Shown: positions 53,390-62,466, counted from the first letter of the stretch. The stretch: 64,000 nt of DNA from an uncultured Fibrobacter sp. (GCF_947166265.1 NZ_CAMVDO010000002.1:186001-250000), one strand, 5' to 3'. Made by a program: numbers and translations. Notes: a model not told the origin generated them from the sequence alone.

Positions 53390-56233
53390 TTAGTCTTCGA
53401 ATCTCTTTTCCTTATTGGCCTTCATGCCGAAGAGCTTGAGGAAGATTCCCGTACCCACAAGAGCCACGATAGCAGCGACGATCCACTTGGTATCGCCTCC
53501 AACGGGCACCTGGTAGAGGAGAACTGCCACAGCCCAGGCAAGAATCGTCTGAACCGTTGCCATCAGGATGGCAAGACCGAGGCCGATTTCGCGGGCAACC
53601 ACACCCATAGCGGCAAGGCACGGCACGTAAAGCAAAATAAAGATGAGGAATGCAAACACCTGCCAGTTAAAGCCATCCACCGGGTTACCGTTCTTGTCCG
53701 GATTGTGGAAGTAGGAGCGGAGGTTGGCGTAGATGTCGGCGGTTTCAGAAAGGTCGCCTTCTTCGAGAGCGCCCATTTCGTCTTCGGAGAGTTCGAGACC
53801 TGCGGCAGCGAGCTTTGCGAACACGGCCTCGCGGGTCTTTTCGTCCTCTTCTTCTTCGCCGAAGGTTTCGATGGCTGCATATTCTTCGCAGGTCAGCACC
53901 TTGGCGTCGGTAATCTTGTCCAGAGTTTCCTTCTTGAGTTCGGCGGCTTCCTGGCCTTCCAATTCGCCGGTGGTTCCGAGCGGGTCGGTGAGCGAACCGA
54001 TAACTTCGGCGAGGTTAGCAGGAATCGAGCCGAGAGCTTCGAGCACAGCGCCCTTGATATCGGGAGCGCCGCCCTCTTCCTCTTCTTCGGCGGGGCATTC
54101 ATCGATGCCTACGATAAGCGGTTTTTCTTCTGCAGCAGGTTCCGCGACGGGTTCTGCGGAGGCGGCAATGGAGGAATCAGCAGCGGCAACAGCAGAATCT
54201 GTGGTAGCGGCAACTTCACTGGATCCTTCGCTAGCTTCGGGGCGTTGCGGGGTGTCCCCGCTAGAAGGGGTAGCGGATGCCGCGTCAGTGGCAGGAGCGA
54301 GGGGAAGGCCTTCCCCTTCCGGTTTCGCAACATCTCTCTCGTCTCTCGTCTGTAGCGAGCTTGCGAGCGTTCTCTCGTCTTCATCCCCCGCCATCGAATA
54401 CAGCGAGTTCATGGTACCGATAACGGCTTCCTTGGCCAACAGGCCCGTGAACAGCGACACAGATGCGGGCCAGTTTTCCTTTTCGACGCCAAAGGGTTCG
54501 AACACCGGCGTAATCGCCTTGCCGATGGTAGAAAGCAGGCTGTTTTCGGAGTCACCGTTACCGGCTGTAAATTCAAAACCTGCCGGTTCATCGGCCGGAG
54601 CATTTTCGTCCGCAGCCTTCTCCACAATGCCGAAGCTGTTGAGGAAGCCAAGTATTGCAACGGCAAGCGTAATCACCTTACCGGCGCGCCAGATGTAGTC
54701 ACGCAGGCGCTGCCAGCAGTGAATCATCAAGGACTTGAACTTGGGCAAGTGATACGGCGGAAGTTCCATCACAAAGTTGCTGGCCTGGCCCTGGAAAAGC
54801 GATTTTTTCAGGAACAAACCGTAAACGATAGCGAACAGCACACCGGCGAGGTAAAGCAGGAACACCACCGTGCCCGCCATCTTGCCGAAGAATGCAGCAG
54901 CAAACAGCGCATACACCGGGAGACGTGCGCCGCAGCTCATGAACGGCACCAGGAAAATGGTGAGGAAACGTTCACGCTTGGATTCCAGCACGCGGGAGCC
55001 CATAATGCCCGGCACGCCGCAACCGAAGCCCACCATCATCGGCACGAAGGCACGACCCGGGAGCCCGAGGAAACGCATGAAGCGGTCAGCAACGAAAGCC
55101 GCGCGGGCCATGTAACCCGAGTCTTCGAGGAACGAAAGGCACAGGAACATGAAGAAGATGACCGGGATGAAGGTCGAAACCGTCTGGATACCGGCACCGA
55201 TACCGTCGGCGAGAATTGCCGCCACAAAGCCCGGCGCATGGAGGACATCCGTAAGCACGTAGCCCAGGCCATCCACGAAAATCGCACCGAACAGCACATC
55301 AAAGAAATCAATAAACGCAGAACCGATGGTAACCGCAATCCAGAACACCAGATACATCACCACAAGGAAGATCGGGAGAGTGGCCCAACGGTTCAAAAGC
55401 ACAGCATCAAGCTTATCCGAGAAAGTCTTCTTGGCACGTGCCGCGACAATCGCCTTGCCCGCCACACTATGCGAAATGGAATAGCGATTTTCGGCCATTG
55501 CAAATTCCGGCTCTTCGCCCAGAATCTTTACGACTTCGGCCTTGTCGAGCTTTACGCCCGCTTCGGCGAATTTGTCTGCATAGCTCTTCTGGTTGCCCAA
55601 GTACATGAGCGAAACCCAACGGGAGTCCGCATCCAAAAGCTTTGCGACCGGTGCGACCTTCGGTTCCAAAACCTTCACGGCCTCTTCAACCTTGTCGCCG
55701 TAAACCATCTGCTTCGGGAGCGGCATCGGGCTCGCAAGCACGTGGCCCATCTGGCTAATAAAGTTAGTGACGCTCTTTTCGCTCACGGCAGAAAGCGGAA
55801 TGCACGGCACGCCGTAGAAATCAGAAAGTTCGTCGAGATCCAGCTGGATTCCGCGATTTTCGGCAATGTCCATCATGTTGACGGCAATCACCATCGGAAT
55901 CTTCATGTCGGCAAGCTGGCTCGTAAGGAACAGGTTGCGTTCCAGGTTCGTCGCATCGACAATGTTGATAATCAGGCTCGCTTCGCGGCTGAGCAAGTAA
56001 TCGACAGCAGCGCGTTCGTCCTCGGCATTTGCGAACAAAGCGTAAGTACCCGGAAGGTCCACCAGGCGAATCTGGCGGTCGCCCAGTTCAAAGTAACCTT
56101 CCTTCTTTTCGACCGTCACGCCGGGCCAGTTACCCACACGCTGGCGTGCACCCGTAAGGGCGTTAAAGAGAGCCGTCTTACCGCAGTTCGGGTTACCGGC
56201 AATTGCAATCGTCAAAAGTTTTCTGGCAGCCAT
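53390..56233 (-). CDS. feoB: Ferrous iron transporter FeoB with a long insert
   Basis: 947 aa; most FeoB proteins have 700-780. G-domain: G1 GNPNCGKT (12-19), G3 DLPGTYAL, G4 NMMD; then the helical regulatory part and the membrane domain with FFMFLCLSFLEDSGYMARAAF, PGRAFVPMMVGFGCGVPGIMGSR and PFMSCGARLPVYALF, the last two with the conserved Cys. An insert of about 200 residues (about 620-820) splits the membrane half: first a repeat-derived, low-complexity part (TRDERDVAKPEGEG, AASATPSSGDTPQRPEASEG), then an acidic helical segment. Imports Fe(II) with GTP use. Start overlaps the feoA stop (TAATG). Confidence 0.95.
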   Translation of the reverse strand: MAARKLLTIAIAGNPNCGKTALFNALTGARQRVGNWPGVTVEKKEGYFELGDRQIRLVDLPGTYALFANAEDERAAVDYLLSREASLIINIVDATNLERNLFLTSQLADMKIPMVIAVNMMDIAENRGIQLDLDELSDFYGVPCIPLSAVSEKSVTNFISQMGHVLASPMPLPKQMVYGDKVEEAVKVLEPKVAPVAKLLDADSRWVSLMYLGNQKSYADKFAEAGVKLDKAEVVKILGEEPEFAMAENRYSISHSVAGKAIVAARAKKTFSDKLDAVLLNRWATLPIFLVVMYLVFWIAVTIGSAFIDFFDVLFGAIFVDGLGYVLTDVLHAPGFVAAILADGIGAGIQTVSTFIPVIFFMFLCLSFLEDSGYMARAAFVADRFMRFLGLPGRAFVPMMVGFGCGVPGIMGSRVLESKRERFLTIFLVPFMSCGARLPVYALFAAAFFGKMAGTVVFLLYLAGVLFAIVYGLFLKKSLFQGQASNFVMELPPYHLPKFKSLMIHCWQRLRDYIWRAGKVITLAVAILGFLNSFGIVEKAADENAPADEPAGFEFTAGNGDSENSLLSTIGKAITPVFEPFGVEKENWPASVSLFTGLLAKEAVIGTMNSLYSMAGDEDERTLASSLQTRDERDVAKPEGEGLPLAPATDAASATPSSGDTPQRPEASEGSSEVAATTDSAVAAADSSIAASAEPVAEPAAEEKPLIVGIDECPAEEEEEGGAPDIKGAVLEALGSIPANLAEVIGSLTDPLGTTGELEGQEAAELKKETLDKITDAKVLTCEEYAAIETFGEEEEDEKTREAVFAKLAAAGLELSEDEMGALEEGDLSETADIYANLRSYFHNPDKNGNPVDGFNWQVFAFLIFILLYVPCLAAMGVVAREIGLGLAILMATVQTILAWAVAVLLYQVPVGGDTKWIVAAIVALVGTGIFLKLFGMKANKEKRFED
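54235..54380. repeat. TCTCGTC-type repeats in frame inside feoB
   Basis: ATCTCTCTCGTCTCTCGTCT and GCGAGCGTTCTCTCGTCTTC lie in the coding sequence and encode part of the hydrophilic insert. Confidence 0.55.
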
Positions 56234-56517
56234 TATACCCTCCTCAACTTGAGAACGTTGGCTTCTTCTTTGCGGAGCGAGAGTCTATAAGAAAGCACCG
56301 CCACCTCGATCGGATCGCCGAGGGGGGCCACCTGCAAGACTTCCATTTGAACGCCACGCACAAGGCCCATCGAAAGCAACTTGGACTTATAAGCAGAATC
56401 GCCCTCGTTATAACCGACGATTTCTACCTTGTCGCCCTTCTTGAGTTCCGAGAACTTGGGCTCGGTACTCCACTTTTTCGTTTGCGACTTTCCGCCGCAA
56501 CCACAATTACAGCTCAT
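56233..56517 (-). CDS. feoA: FeoA
   Basis: 94 aa SH3-fold protein that assists FeoB. Core: FSELKKGDKVEIVGYNEGDSAYKSKLLSMGLVRGVQMEVLQVAPLGDPIEV. The N-terminus MSCNCGCGGKSQ carries four cysteines in a short Gly-rich stretch, which could bind a metal or iron-sulphur cluster. Stop and feoB start overlap. The repressor gene lies 48 bp upstream in the same direction. Confidence 0.93.
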   Translation of the reverse strand: MSCNCGCGGKSQTKKWSTEPKFSELKKGDKVEIVGYNEGDSAYKSKLLSMGLVRGVQMEVLQVAPLGDPIEVAVLSYRLSLRKEEANVLKLRRV

Positions 56518-56565
56518 ATCATCCTCATATAAAAACGGGAAAACTCTTGAGCGGAGCCTTCCTGT

Positions 56566-57003
56566 TTACTTTGTGTTTTTGACAACCCTTAGTTTTTTCA
56601 CCGAAGAAACTTTTGCCGAGGCAATCGCATTCGACGGTTTCACAAAATCTTCAATCTTACCGAGCGTTTCTGCCGAAAGAATATGTTCCATACTGCAAGC
56701 ATCCTTGTCGGCAATCGCCTCGGACACGCCCAGCTTAATCAGGAAACCCTTCAGAAGAATATGACGGTTCAAAATCATGGCGGCAACGCGTTCGCCCTCT
56801 TCGGTGAGTTCCACGCCGCTGTAAGGTTCCTGCCTTACAAGGCCCATCTTCTTGAGTTCAACCATGGCCTTTGCGACCGACGGCATTTTCACGGCAAGAG
56901 CCGCCGCAATATCCTTGACGCGGGCAAGCCCGTTCGCCAGGCGCAACATATGCACCATTTCCAGGTAATCTTCTAAGCTTTGAGTCAGTTTTGTATGGTC
57001 CAT
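56566..57003 (-). CDS. DtxR/MntR-family iron-dependent repressor
   Basis: 145 aa. Winged helix (residues 1-60: SLEDYLEMVHMLRLANGLARVKDIAAALAVKMPSVAKAMVELKKMGLV) and dimerisation/metal-binding domain with HILLKGFLIKLGVSEAIADKDACSMEHILS, which has the usual Cys/Glu/His ligand positions. It lacks a C-terminal SH3 domain, though FeoA next door has that fold. It would repress feoAB when Fe(II) is abundant. Two TTAG-N6-CTAA boxes overlap its own promoter, so it is autoregulated. Confidence 0.88.
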   Translation of the reverse strand: MDHTKLTQSLEDYLEMVHMLRLANGLARVKDIAAALAVKMPSVAKAMVELKKMGLVRQEPYSGVELTEEGERVAAMILNRHILLKGFLIKLGVSEAIADKDACSMEHILSAETLGKIEDFVKPSNAIASAKVSSVKKLRVVKNTK

Positions 57004-57018
57004 TTCAACCAGCCTTAT

Positions 57019-57192
57019 TTAGACGCGGCTAATATAGTTTAATAAATCTAATTAGGCAAGGCTAAAAATATTACCGATTTCGTATTTATTTAGATTAGAC
57101 TAATTTTATAAGAAAAAATTTACATTATTTTTTGCCATTTTACCCTTGTTTTTACAGTTAGTTTTATCTAACTTTTGATTAGACAAGTCTAA
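57019..57192. promoter_or_regulatory. Five iron boxes (TTAG-N6-CTAA) over two divergent promoters
   Basis: Boxes: TTAGACGCGGCTAA (57019-57032), TTAGGCAAGGCTAA (57052-57065), TTAGATTAGACTAA (57090-57103), TTAGTTTTATCTAA (57158-57171), TTAGACAAGTCTAA (57179-57192). Minus-strand promoter TTGCCT-N17-TATATT (57031-57059) drives dtxR-feoAB, with box 2 on its -35 and box 1 at the start point. A plus-strand promoter TTTACA-N17-TTTGAT (57151-57179) is straddled by boxes 4 and 5. DtxR-family operators are of the form TTAGG...CCTAA. Confidence 0.72.
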
Positions 57193-57320
57193 CTCTGGTT
57201 GTTGCCATAGCATTCAGACTCAAGCTTGTTTGGTTGAATCAAAAAAATCAATTCCCTCTTTTGTGTCTCTTTGGGAATAAAGGTGCCCCCGCTCAAGTAG
57301 CTCTGAGCAGGGGCATTTTT
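57188..57320 (+). ncRNA. Candidate iron-regulated small RNA
   Basis: No gene lies in this stretch, but a plus-strand promoter with two iron boxes starts here. The region ends in a strong terminator (TGCCCCCGCTCA, loop, TGAGCAGGGGCA, TTTTT; 57284-57320) with the T-run on the plus strand. A second hairpin ATTCCC...GGGAAT lies at 57251-57278. About 130 nt. An iron-repressed RNA of this kind would resemble RyhB in logic. The alternative is that the hairpin simply ends the P-type ATPase transcript from the other side. Confidence 0.35.
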
Positions 57321-57373
57321 ACAATAATTTAAGCGATTTCAGGCAATTTTAGCCGTTTTTTTACGACGCGGGC

Positions 57374-59455
57374 CTACACCCGCTTCAGCGGCGTCATGCT
57401 CTTGGCGCAAATCGCCATGGTCGAGAGGTTGTGCAGCAGGGCCGAAGTCGAGGGGGCTAGTATTCCGAAGAAACCTGCGGCCAGGAGCGACGTGTTGAAG
57501 GCGACGATAAAACGGTAATTTGCCTGGATGCGCTCCATGAGCTGAGTACTCAGCGTACGGAGTTCGGCGAGGTCGCGCAGGTCTTCGCTGCGGAGGGTCA
57601 CGTCGGCGGTTTCGCGGGCAATGTCGCTGGCATCGCTCATGGCAACCGACACGTTCGCGGCGGCCAATGCAGGCGCATCGTTGATTCCATCGCCCACCAT
57701 AATCACGCGGCGGCCTTCGGCCTTCATCTTTTCCACATAGCGGTGCTTGTCTTCGGGCAGCACCTGCGCAAAGAAGGTGTCGATGCCCAAAAGTTGCGCC
57801 GTGCGTTCAGCGGCCTTTTGGCTGTCGCCGGTAATCATCGCCACATGCTTGATTCCGCGTTCGCGCAGCATGCGAATGGCTTCGGCAGCTTCGTCACGCG
57901 GAGGATCGCTAATGCAAAGCACGCCCGCAAGGTTCCCGCCAATGGCAAGGTAAATCACGGATGCGGCTCCGGCGAGTTCGTCGATCTTTTTCTGTTCCGC
58001 CTCGCCCACTGCAATTTTTTCGTCTTCAACGACGAAATGCTTGCTGCCGATAACGGCGCGTTCACCGTCGAGAGTCGTCGCGATTCCATGCGCCACAATG
58101 TACTTGACATCGGCGTGTTCTTCTTCGTGGTCGATTCCCCGTTCGGCGGCCCCGCGCACAATGGCGCGCGCCATGCTATGCGGGAAATGTTCCTCGATGC
58201 AGGCGGCAGTGCGAAGCACCTCTTCTTCGCTGCGGCCACCGAACGGAATAACGCGTTCAAGTTTCGGTTCCGCCTTGGTGAGCGTCCCCGTCTTATCGAA
58301 AACAATAGTATCTGCGAGAGCAAATTCTTCGAGATACTTGCCGCCCTTTACGGTCATGTTGCGGTCAGCCGCTTCGCGCAGCGCCGAAATCACCGAGATC
58401 GGAGTGGAAAGCTTGATGGCGCAAGAATAGTCCACCATCAGAATCGAAACCGCCTTGGTAATATTGCGCGTAAACAAGAGTGTAAGACCGAAACCGAGGA
58501 AACTGAACGGCACAATACCATCAGCCAAGCGCTCGGCACGACTCTGGATAGAAGCCTTTAGATCTTCGGAGCGGTCAATGAGTTCAATGATTTTCTGAAT
58601 CTTGGTGTTACCGCTCACGGCCCGCACCGACACGACAATCGAGCCTTCGTCCACGATGGTGCCTGCAAAAACGGACTTTCCGACCGTCTTATGAACCGCC
58701 TGCGATTCGCCCGTCATGGTCGCTTCGTTCACAAAGGCATCGCCTTCGGCAACGGTTCCATCCACCGGAATCATGCTACCAGAACGTACACGCACGAGGT
58801 CGCCCACCTGAACATCCTGCATACGCACCTGGACATCGACACCGTCCTTGACAACCCACACGCGGTCTACCTTCACGGCTAGGCTTGCCGTAAGGGCCGT
58901 GCGGGTACGCGCCTTGGTGTAATCTTCCAAGAGGCTACTCACGTTCAGCAGGAACATGATGGTTCCCGCAGATTCGTAATTGCGCTGCAAGATGCTAGCC
59001 CCGATGGCAGCACCGTCCAACACCTCGACAGAAAGCTTTCCTTCGCCAAGGCAGTTCAAGCCTTTCGCCACGAACTTGAGGCCCCTGTAAATCAGGTGCA
59101 CCGTGCGGATAGGAGCTGGAATAAACAACTTGGCAAGGTAACGCCGCGCAATCATAAACGCGAGCTTATTCTTGAAATCAGAATCAAGAGCCTGTAGCTG
59201 GTACTCGGTATCGGGTTCGCTTTCAGGGAGACTCGCGACGTTTAGATTTCGAACGAAATCAATCACCTGTTCACGACAGCCGTTTTCGTATTCCAGCAGA
59301 ATGCCGCCGTTTTCCGAATGGACTACCGCTTTCTGGACATAAGGTTCACTCACGCATGCCTTGTGGATGCGCGGTTCATGCACTTTCTCAAATGCGTAGG
59401 CCCCCGCCCGAAAGCGGATACGCCCCGGCTGATCGTAAACGATTCTAGACTTCAT
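57374..59455 (-). CDS. P1B-type metal-transporting ATPase
   Basis: 693 aa. Order of parts: N-terminal HMA-like domain without CxxC (about 1-75), A-domain TMTGESQAVHK, the ion-binding helix SILMVDYSCAIKLSTP, phosphorylation site VFDKTGTLT near 390, HP motif in EEHFPHSMARAI, GDGINDAPALAAANV and a final ANYRFIVAFNTS. In copper, zinc and iron pumps the helix carries CPC, SPC or TPC; here it is SCA-K, and the metal cannot be assigned. Neighbours (feoAB, TonB receptor, DUF6110-like protein) make iron or manganese export a fair guess. Weak ribosome-binding site; a short repeat (GGTTAGTGATTAGTGG type) lies upstream. Confidence 0.9.
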   Translation of the reverse strand: MKSRIVYDQPGRIRFRAGAYAFEKVHEPRIHKACVSEPYVQKAVVHSENGGILLEYENGCREQVIDFVRNLNVASLPESEPDTEYQLQALDSDFKNKLAFMIARRYLAKLFIPAPIRTVHLIYRGLKFVAKGLNCLGEGKLSVEVLDGAAIGASILQRNYESAGTIMFLLNVSSLLEDYTKARTRTALTASLAVKVDRVWVVKDGVDVQVRMQDVQVGDLVRVRSGSMIPVDGTVAEGDAFVNEATMTGESQAVHKTVGKSVFAGTIVDEGSIVVSVRAVSGNTKIQKIIELIDRSEDLKASIQSRAERLADGIVPFSFLGFGLTLLFTRNITKAVSILMVDYSCAIKLSTPISVISALREAADRNMTVKGGKYLEEFALADTIVFDKTGTLTKAEPKLERVIPFGGRSEEEVLRTAACIEEHFPHSMARAIVRGAAERGIDHEEEHADVKYIVAHGIATTLDGERAVIGSKHFVVEDEKIAVGEAEQKKIDELAGAASVIYLAIGGNLAGVLCISDPPRDEAAEAIRMLRERGIKHVAMITGDSQKAAERTAQLLGIDTFFAQVLPEDKHRYVEKMKAEGRRVIMVGDGINDAPALAAANVSVAMSDASDIARETADVTLRSEDLRDLAELRTLSTQLMERIQANYRFIVAFNTSLLAAGFFGILAPSTSALLHNLSTMAICAKSMTPLKRV

Positions 59456-59546
59456 AACTCAAGTGGTTGGTGGTTGGTGATTAGTGGTTAGGATTACTAT
59501 TAGAATGTTCTTTCTTCATTCCTGTTTACTAACCACTAGCCACTAT

Positions 59547-59768
59547 TTACTTACCTGCTTCTTTCTTCGCGTCGTTGCAGATGTCGGCAGCTTCGTCCTT
59601 CATATCCTGGAAGGCAGCCTTGGCGTCGGCAGTGAACTTCATGCCCTGAGCGAGTCCCTTGACGGCACATTCGCGAGTCTTCGGAGCCTTGAGGATCTTC
59701 TTTGCAATAGCGGAGCCAACAGCACCCGCCACGACCAACCAGAACTTTTCATTTTTCCATACGGACAT
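59547..59768 (-). CDS. Small DUF6110-like protein
   Basis: 73 aa. An N-terminal hydrophobic segment (WLVVAGAVGSAIAKKIL) is followed by an amphipathic helix ending DMKDEAADICNDAKKEAGK. It resembles DUF6110, a small family often found next to heavy-metal P-type ATPases, and indeed lies just upstream of one. AAAGGAG precedes the ATG. May be an accessory subunit. Confidence 0.7.
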   Translation of the reverse strand: MSVWKNEKFWLVVAGAVGSAIAKKILKAPKTRECAVKGLAQGMKFTADAKAAFQDMKDEAADICNDAKKEAGK

Positions 59769-59813
59769 AGTTTACTCCTTTTGTTTCGCCCTAATGTCAT
59801 CCACACTACAATC

Positions 59814-59839
59814 GGCCCTTCGGCAAGTTCAGGGACCTT
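59814..59839. repeat. REP-like repeat copy
   Basis: GGCCCTTCGGCAAGTTCAGG plus GACCTT. The rest of 59769-60061 holds TTAGTT motifs and nothing else recognised. Confidence 0.55.
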
Positions 59840-60061
59840 AGTAAAGAATCCATTAGAACATTGTTGTTATTTGCTTAAATAATCTACCTAAAAATACATC
59901 AAAAAGCAACTTACAAACAAATTAACAAACAGACTTCAAGCCTAGGTCCCATAAGCTTTCCGAGCGACTAACATTGTTGCAAAAAATCAATTTAGTTCAG
60001 GCTATGCAACTTAGTTTCCGGTCAGACAACTTAGTTAGCGTAAACTATCCAAAGTTAGATT

Positions 60062-62320
60062 CTATCTAAAACTGTACCTAATCTTTGTCGCGAAAGTGCG
60101 TCCCGGTTTAGATTCACCATATTTATCGTAAACGGTTTCGTCCATAAAGTTATCGACTTCAAAGTTCCAGGCGAGTTTATTATCCCACACGGAATATTCG
60201 ACGCCTAAATCCTGCGTGAACGAAGCTTCAATTTTTCTGCTCTGGCGGGAGCTGACTTTCCAACCGTAATAGTATTCATCCGTGTAATTTGCGGCCCACC
60301 AGAACTTGACAAAATCGTTCTTGTTGAGTATATCGCCCATGTGGAATTCCGCCATATAATTCATAAAGAATCGGGGAATATTCGGGATAATCGCATCTTC
60401 GGAAATTCCCTGCTTGGCATTATAATCTATATTGCGCAAATCCTGGAAAGTCCAGTTCGTTCCGAGCAACACCCATTCATTCACATCAAGTTTCACGTCA
60501 CCTTCGTAGCCCCAGCCGCGAATCGGATCCATATTAAAGTACGGCACCGACATCTGCGAAGTACCCATATAATGAATGCGATTCTTGTAATAGGAATAAA
60601 AAACGTCTCCGTCAAATCGGAATCTTGCCACCAGCGGAATTTCTTGCAAATCAAGAGACAGGCCCACGTTAAAATTGTCCGCTTCTTCGGGCTTGAGGCT
60701 TGTCGCGGCACTCACGCGCACGCCATCGCCAAAAAGTTCATCCGGGGTGGGCAAGCGCACCGCATGCTGGTAGGAACCCTTGATCGCAAGCGGCTTTACA
60801 ATCCTAAACATCAAGCTTTCATCGTAGCTGAAATCCTTATAATCATTCGATTCTACAGAGGCCTGTTGTAACAGACTCGTGGACGTATTAGAAATTTCAG
60901 CATTCAAATAGTGGAACTTGACGCCTATCAAGTTCTGCAGCCTAGAATCAAAGAAATTATCTTCAAGCGAAAGGCCTGTCGTCACAGAAGCCGTCTTTCC
61001 CGGGAAACCCGCTGTATTGAAGCCCACCATTTCGGAACCCACATCATCTTCGGGATCTTCCTTATGGTACCGGAAAAGCGTATTCCAGTAAATAAACTGA
61101 TTCTTGAAGAACTGATAATCCAGATTCAGCAAATTGTTAAAGTCATACGCCAGCACCGTCCTCAGTTTCGGAAGTCCCATCGAAGATAGCTCCCCCACGT
61201 TCTTCTTGGCAGTATCGCAGCTAAACCAGTTGCGGCAATGGACGCGGCTAGTATCAATCACCTTATTTTCGCTATACCCAAACGAAAAATGGTTCCCAAA
61301 ATTCAGATCCTTCACAAAAATATTTTTCTTGTCTAATCCAAATGTCGCACCGATATTGTGTCCCTCGGATTTCGCATCGGCAATGCGGCTTGCGTCGCCC
61401 TGTATTTCCTTGTCAAATGCACCATAACTTGCGCCCAGTGAAACCTGATCAAACCATACATTCATCAAGTTCGCAAAAGCCTGCACATTGTAAGAGGTGT
61501 AATGGTCATGATCGCGAACGACGCTCGTGTCCTTACCCGAAGCCCCCTTCATGTAAGGCGAAGTAAATTTATAATCGTTGTCGGAATGGTTAAAATACCC
61601 CGATACGCCCACCTCGAGATCTGCACCGCCAACAATGCTATCAATCAAGTGACTTGCAGAAACAGAAGCCTTGTGCGTATTGAAACTCGAAAGGCTGTAG
61701 GACGCATCTACCGAATTGACCGAACGTTTCTTGGTAATGATATTGATGGCACCACCCGCACCATCCGTCGCGAAACGCGCCGGAACATAGCCCTTGTAGA
61801 CTTCGATATCGGCAATCTGGTCGATGGGAATGTCGTCTAGACCCAAGTTACCCTGAGTCTCGACAGGAACACCGTTCACCAGCACCTTGATATTCTTGCC
61901 TTCCATGCCGCGAATATTGATTTTGCCTTCGCTGCCCATACCGCCCGACTTACGCACTTTCACGCCCGAGGCCGAATTTATTGCCTTCGAAACAGTCTTG
62001 CTGGTATTCTGCATTTCAGCGGCATCAATCGTCGCAACCGATTCCGCCTTTTTGGCCTGTTTCGCCTGTTCCGCCTCTATTTCAGATTCCACCGAGAGTT
62101 CATCCAACTGCGTAACCCCCGACGCACTTGGAGCAGAAGCATCCGATTGAACGGCCATACCATTCGCGTCATCATTTGTCGCAGTATTTTCTGGAGACGT
62201 TTCTTCCAGAAAATCATCTATCGAGGTAATTTCATCTTCTTGGGCGTGGGCAGAAACAGCACCAACCGTAGCAAAAATAAAGGCAAGAGTCGCTGCCTTG
62301 TAAAAAAGCATCTTTTTCAT
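60062..62320 (-). CDS. TonB-dependent outer-membrane receptor
   Basis: 752 aa from the ATG at 62320. Signal LAFIFATVGAVSAHAQE; the plug domain (about 95-210) has the run KVRKSGGMGSEGKINIRGMEGKNIKVLVNGVPVETQ and IADIEVYKGYVPARFATDGAGGAINIITKK. The beta-barrel follows and ends GRTFATKIRYSFR with the C-terminal aromatic. Takes up siderophores, haem or similar with energy from TonB. A 45-residue low-complexity stretch precedes the plug. It shares a promoter motif with the lipoprotein gene behind it, and a weak iron-box-like sequence lies upstream; iron substrate is therefore likely. Confidence 0.92.
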   Translation of the reverse strand: MKKMLFYKAATLAFIFATVGAVSAHAQEDEITSIDDFLEETSPENTATNDDANGMAVQSDASAPSASGVTQLDELSVESEIEAEQAKQAKKAESVATIDAAEMQNTSKTVSKAINSASGVKVRKSGGMGSEGKINIRGMEGKNIKVLVNGVPVETQGNLGLDDIPIDQIADIEVYKGYVPARFATDGAGGAINIITKKRSVNSVDASYSLSSFNTHKASVSASHLIDSIVGGADLEVGVSGYFNHSDNDYKFTSPYMKGASGKDTSVVRDHDHYTSYNVQAFANLMNVWFDQVSLGASYGAFDKEIQGDASRIADAKSEGHNIGATFGLDKKNIFVKDLNFGNHFSFGYSENKVIDTSRVHCRNWFSCDTAKKNVGELSSMGLPKLRTVLAYDFNNLLNLDYQFFKNQFIYWNTLFRYHKEDPEDDVGSEMVGFNTAGFPGKTASVTTGLSLEDNFFDSRLQNLIGVKFHYLNAEISNTSTSLLQQASVESNDYKDFSYDESLMFRIVKPLAIKGSYQHAVRLPTPDELFGDGVRVSAATSLKPEEADNFNVGLSLDLQEIPLVARFRFDGDVFYSYYKNRIHYMGTSQMSVPYFNMDPIRGWGYEGDVKLDVNEWVLLGTNWTFQDLRNIDYNAKQGISEDAIIPNIPRFFMNYMAEFHMGDILNKNDFVKFWWAANYTDEYYYGWKVSSRQSRKIEASFTQDLGVEYSVWDNKLAWNFEVDNFMDETVYDKYGESKPGRTFATKIRYSFR

Positions 62321-62350
62321 CGCAGCGCAATTGAGCAAATTTTAGCACAA

Positions 62351-62364
62351 AATTCTACTCCAAA
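62351..62364 (-). promoter_or_regulatory. Promoter motif shared with 63745-63758
   Basis: Minus strand TTTGGAGTAGAATT; TAGAAT could be the -10. The same 14 bases stand ahead of the DUF4374-like gene. Confidence 0.5.
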
Positions 62365-62390
62365 TAGTCTACTAAAAACCCAAATAGTTA

Positions 62391-62420
62391 AAAATCCGCT
62401 CCCGCATTGAGCAGGAACGG
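62391..62420 (-). terminator. Terminator behind the DUF4374-like gene
   Basis: Minus strand CCGTTCCTGC, TCAAT loop, GCGGGAGCGG, ATTTTT: 10-bp stem with two G-T pairs, then a T-run. Confidence 0.7.
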
Positions 62421-62466
62421 AGATTGTGTTTATGAGGATAATGAGGTTTTATGGAGAAATGTTTGC

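Noticed and set aside
54719-56290. Plus-strand open frame of 523 codons
   Set aside because: Antisense to feoB; His/Arg-rich composition without domains.
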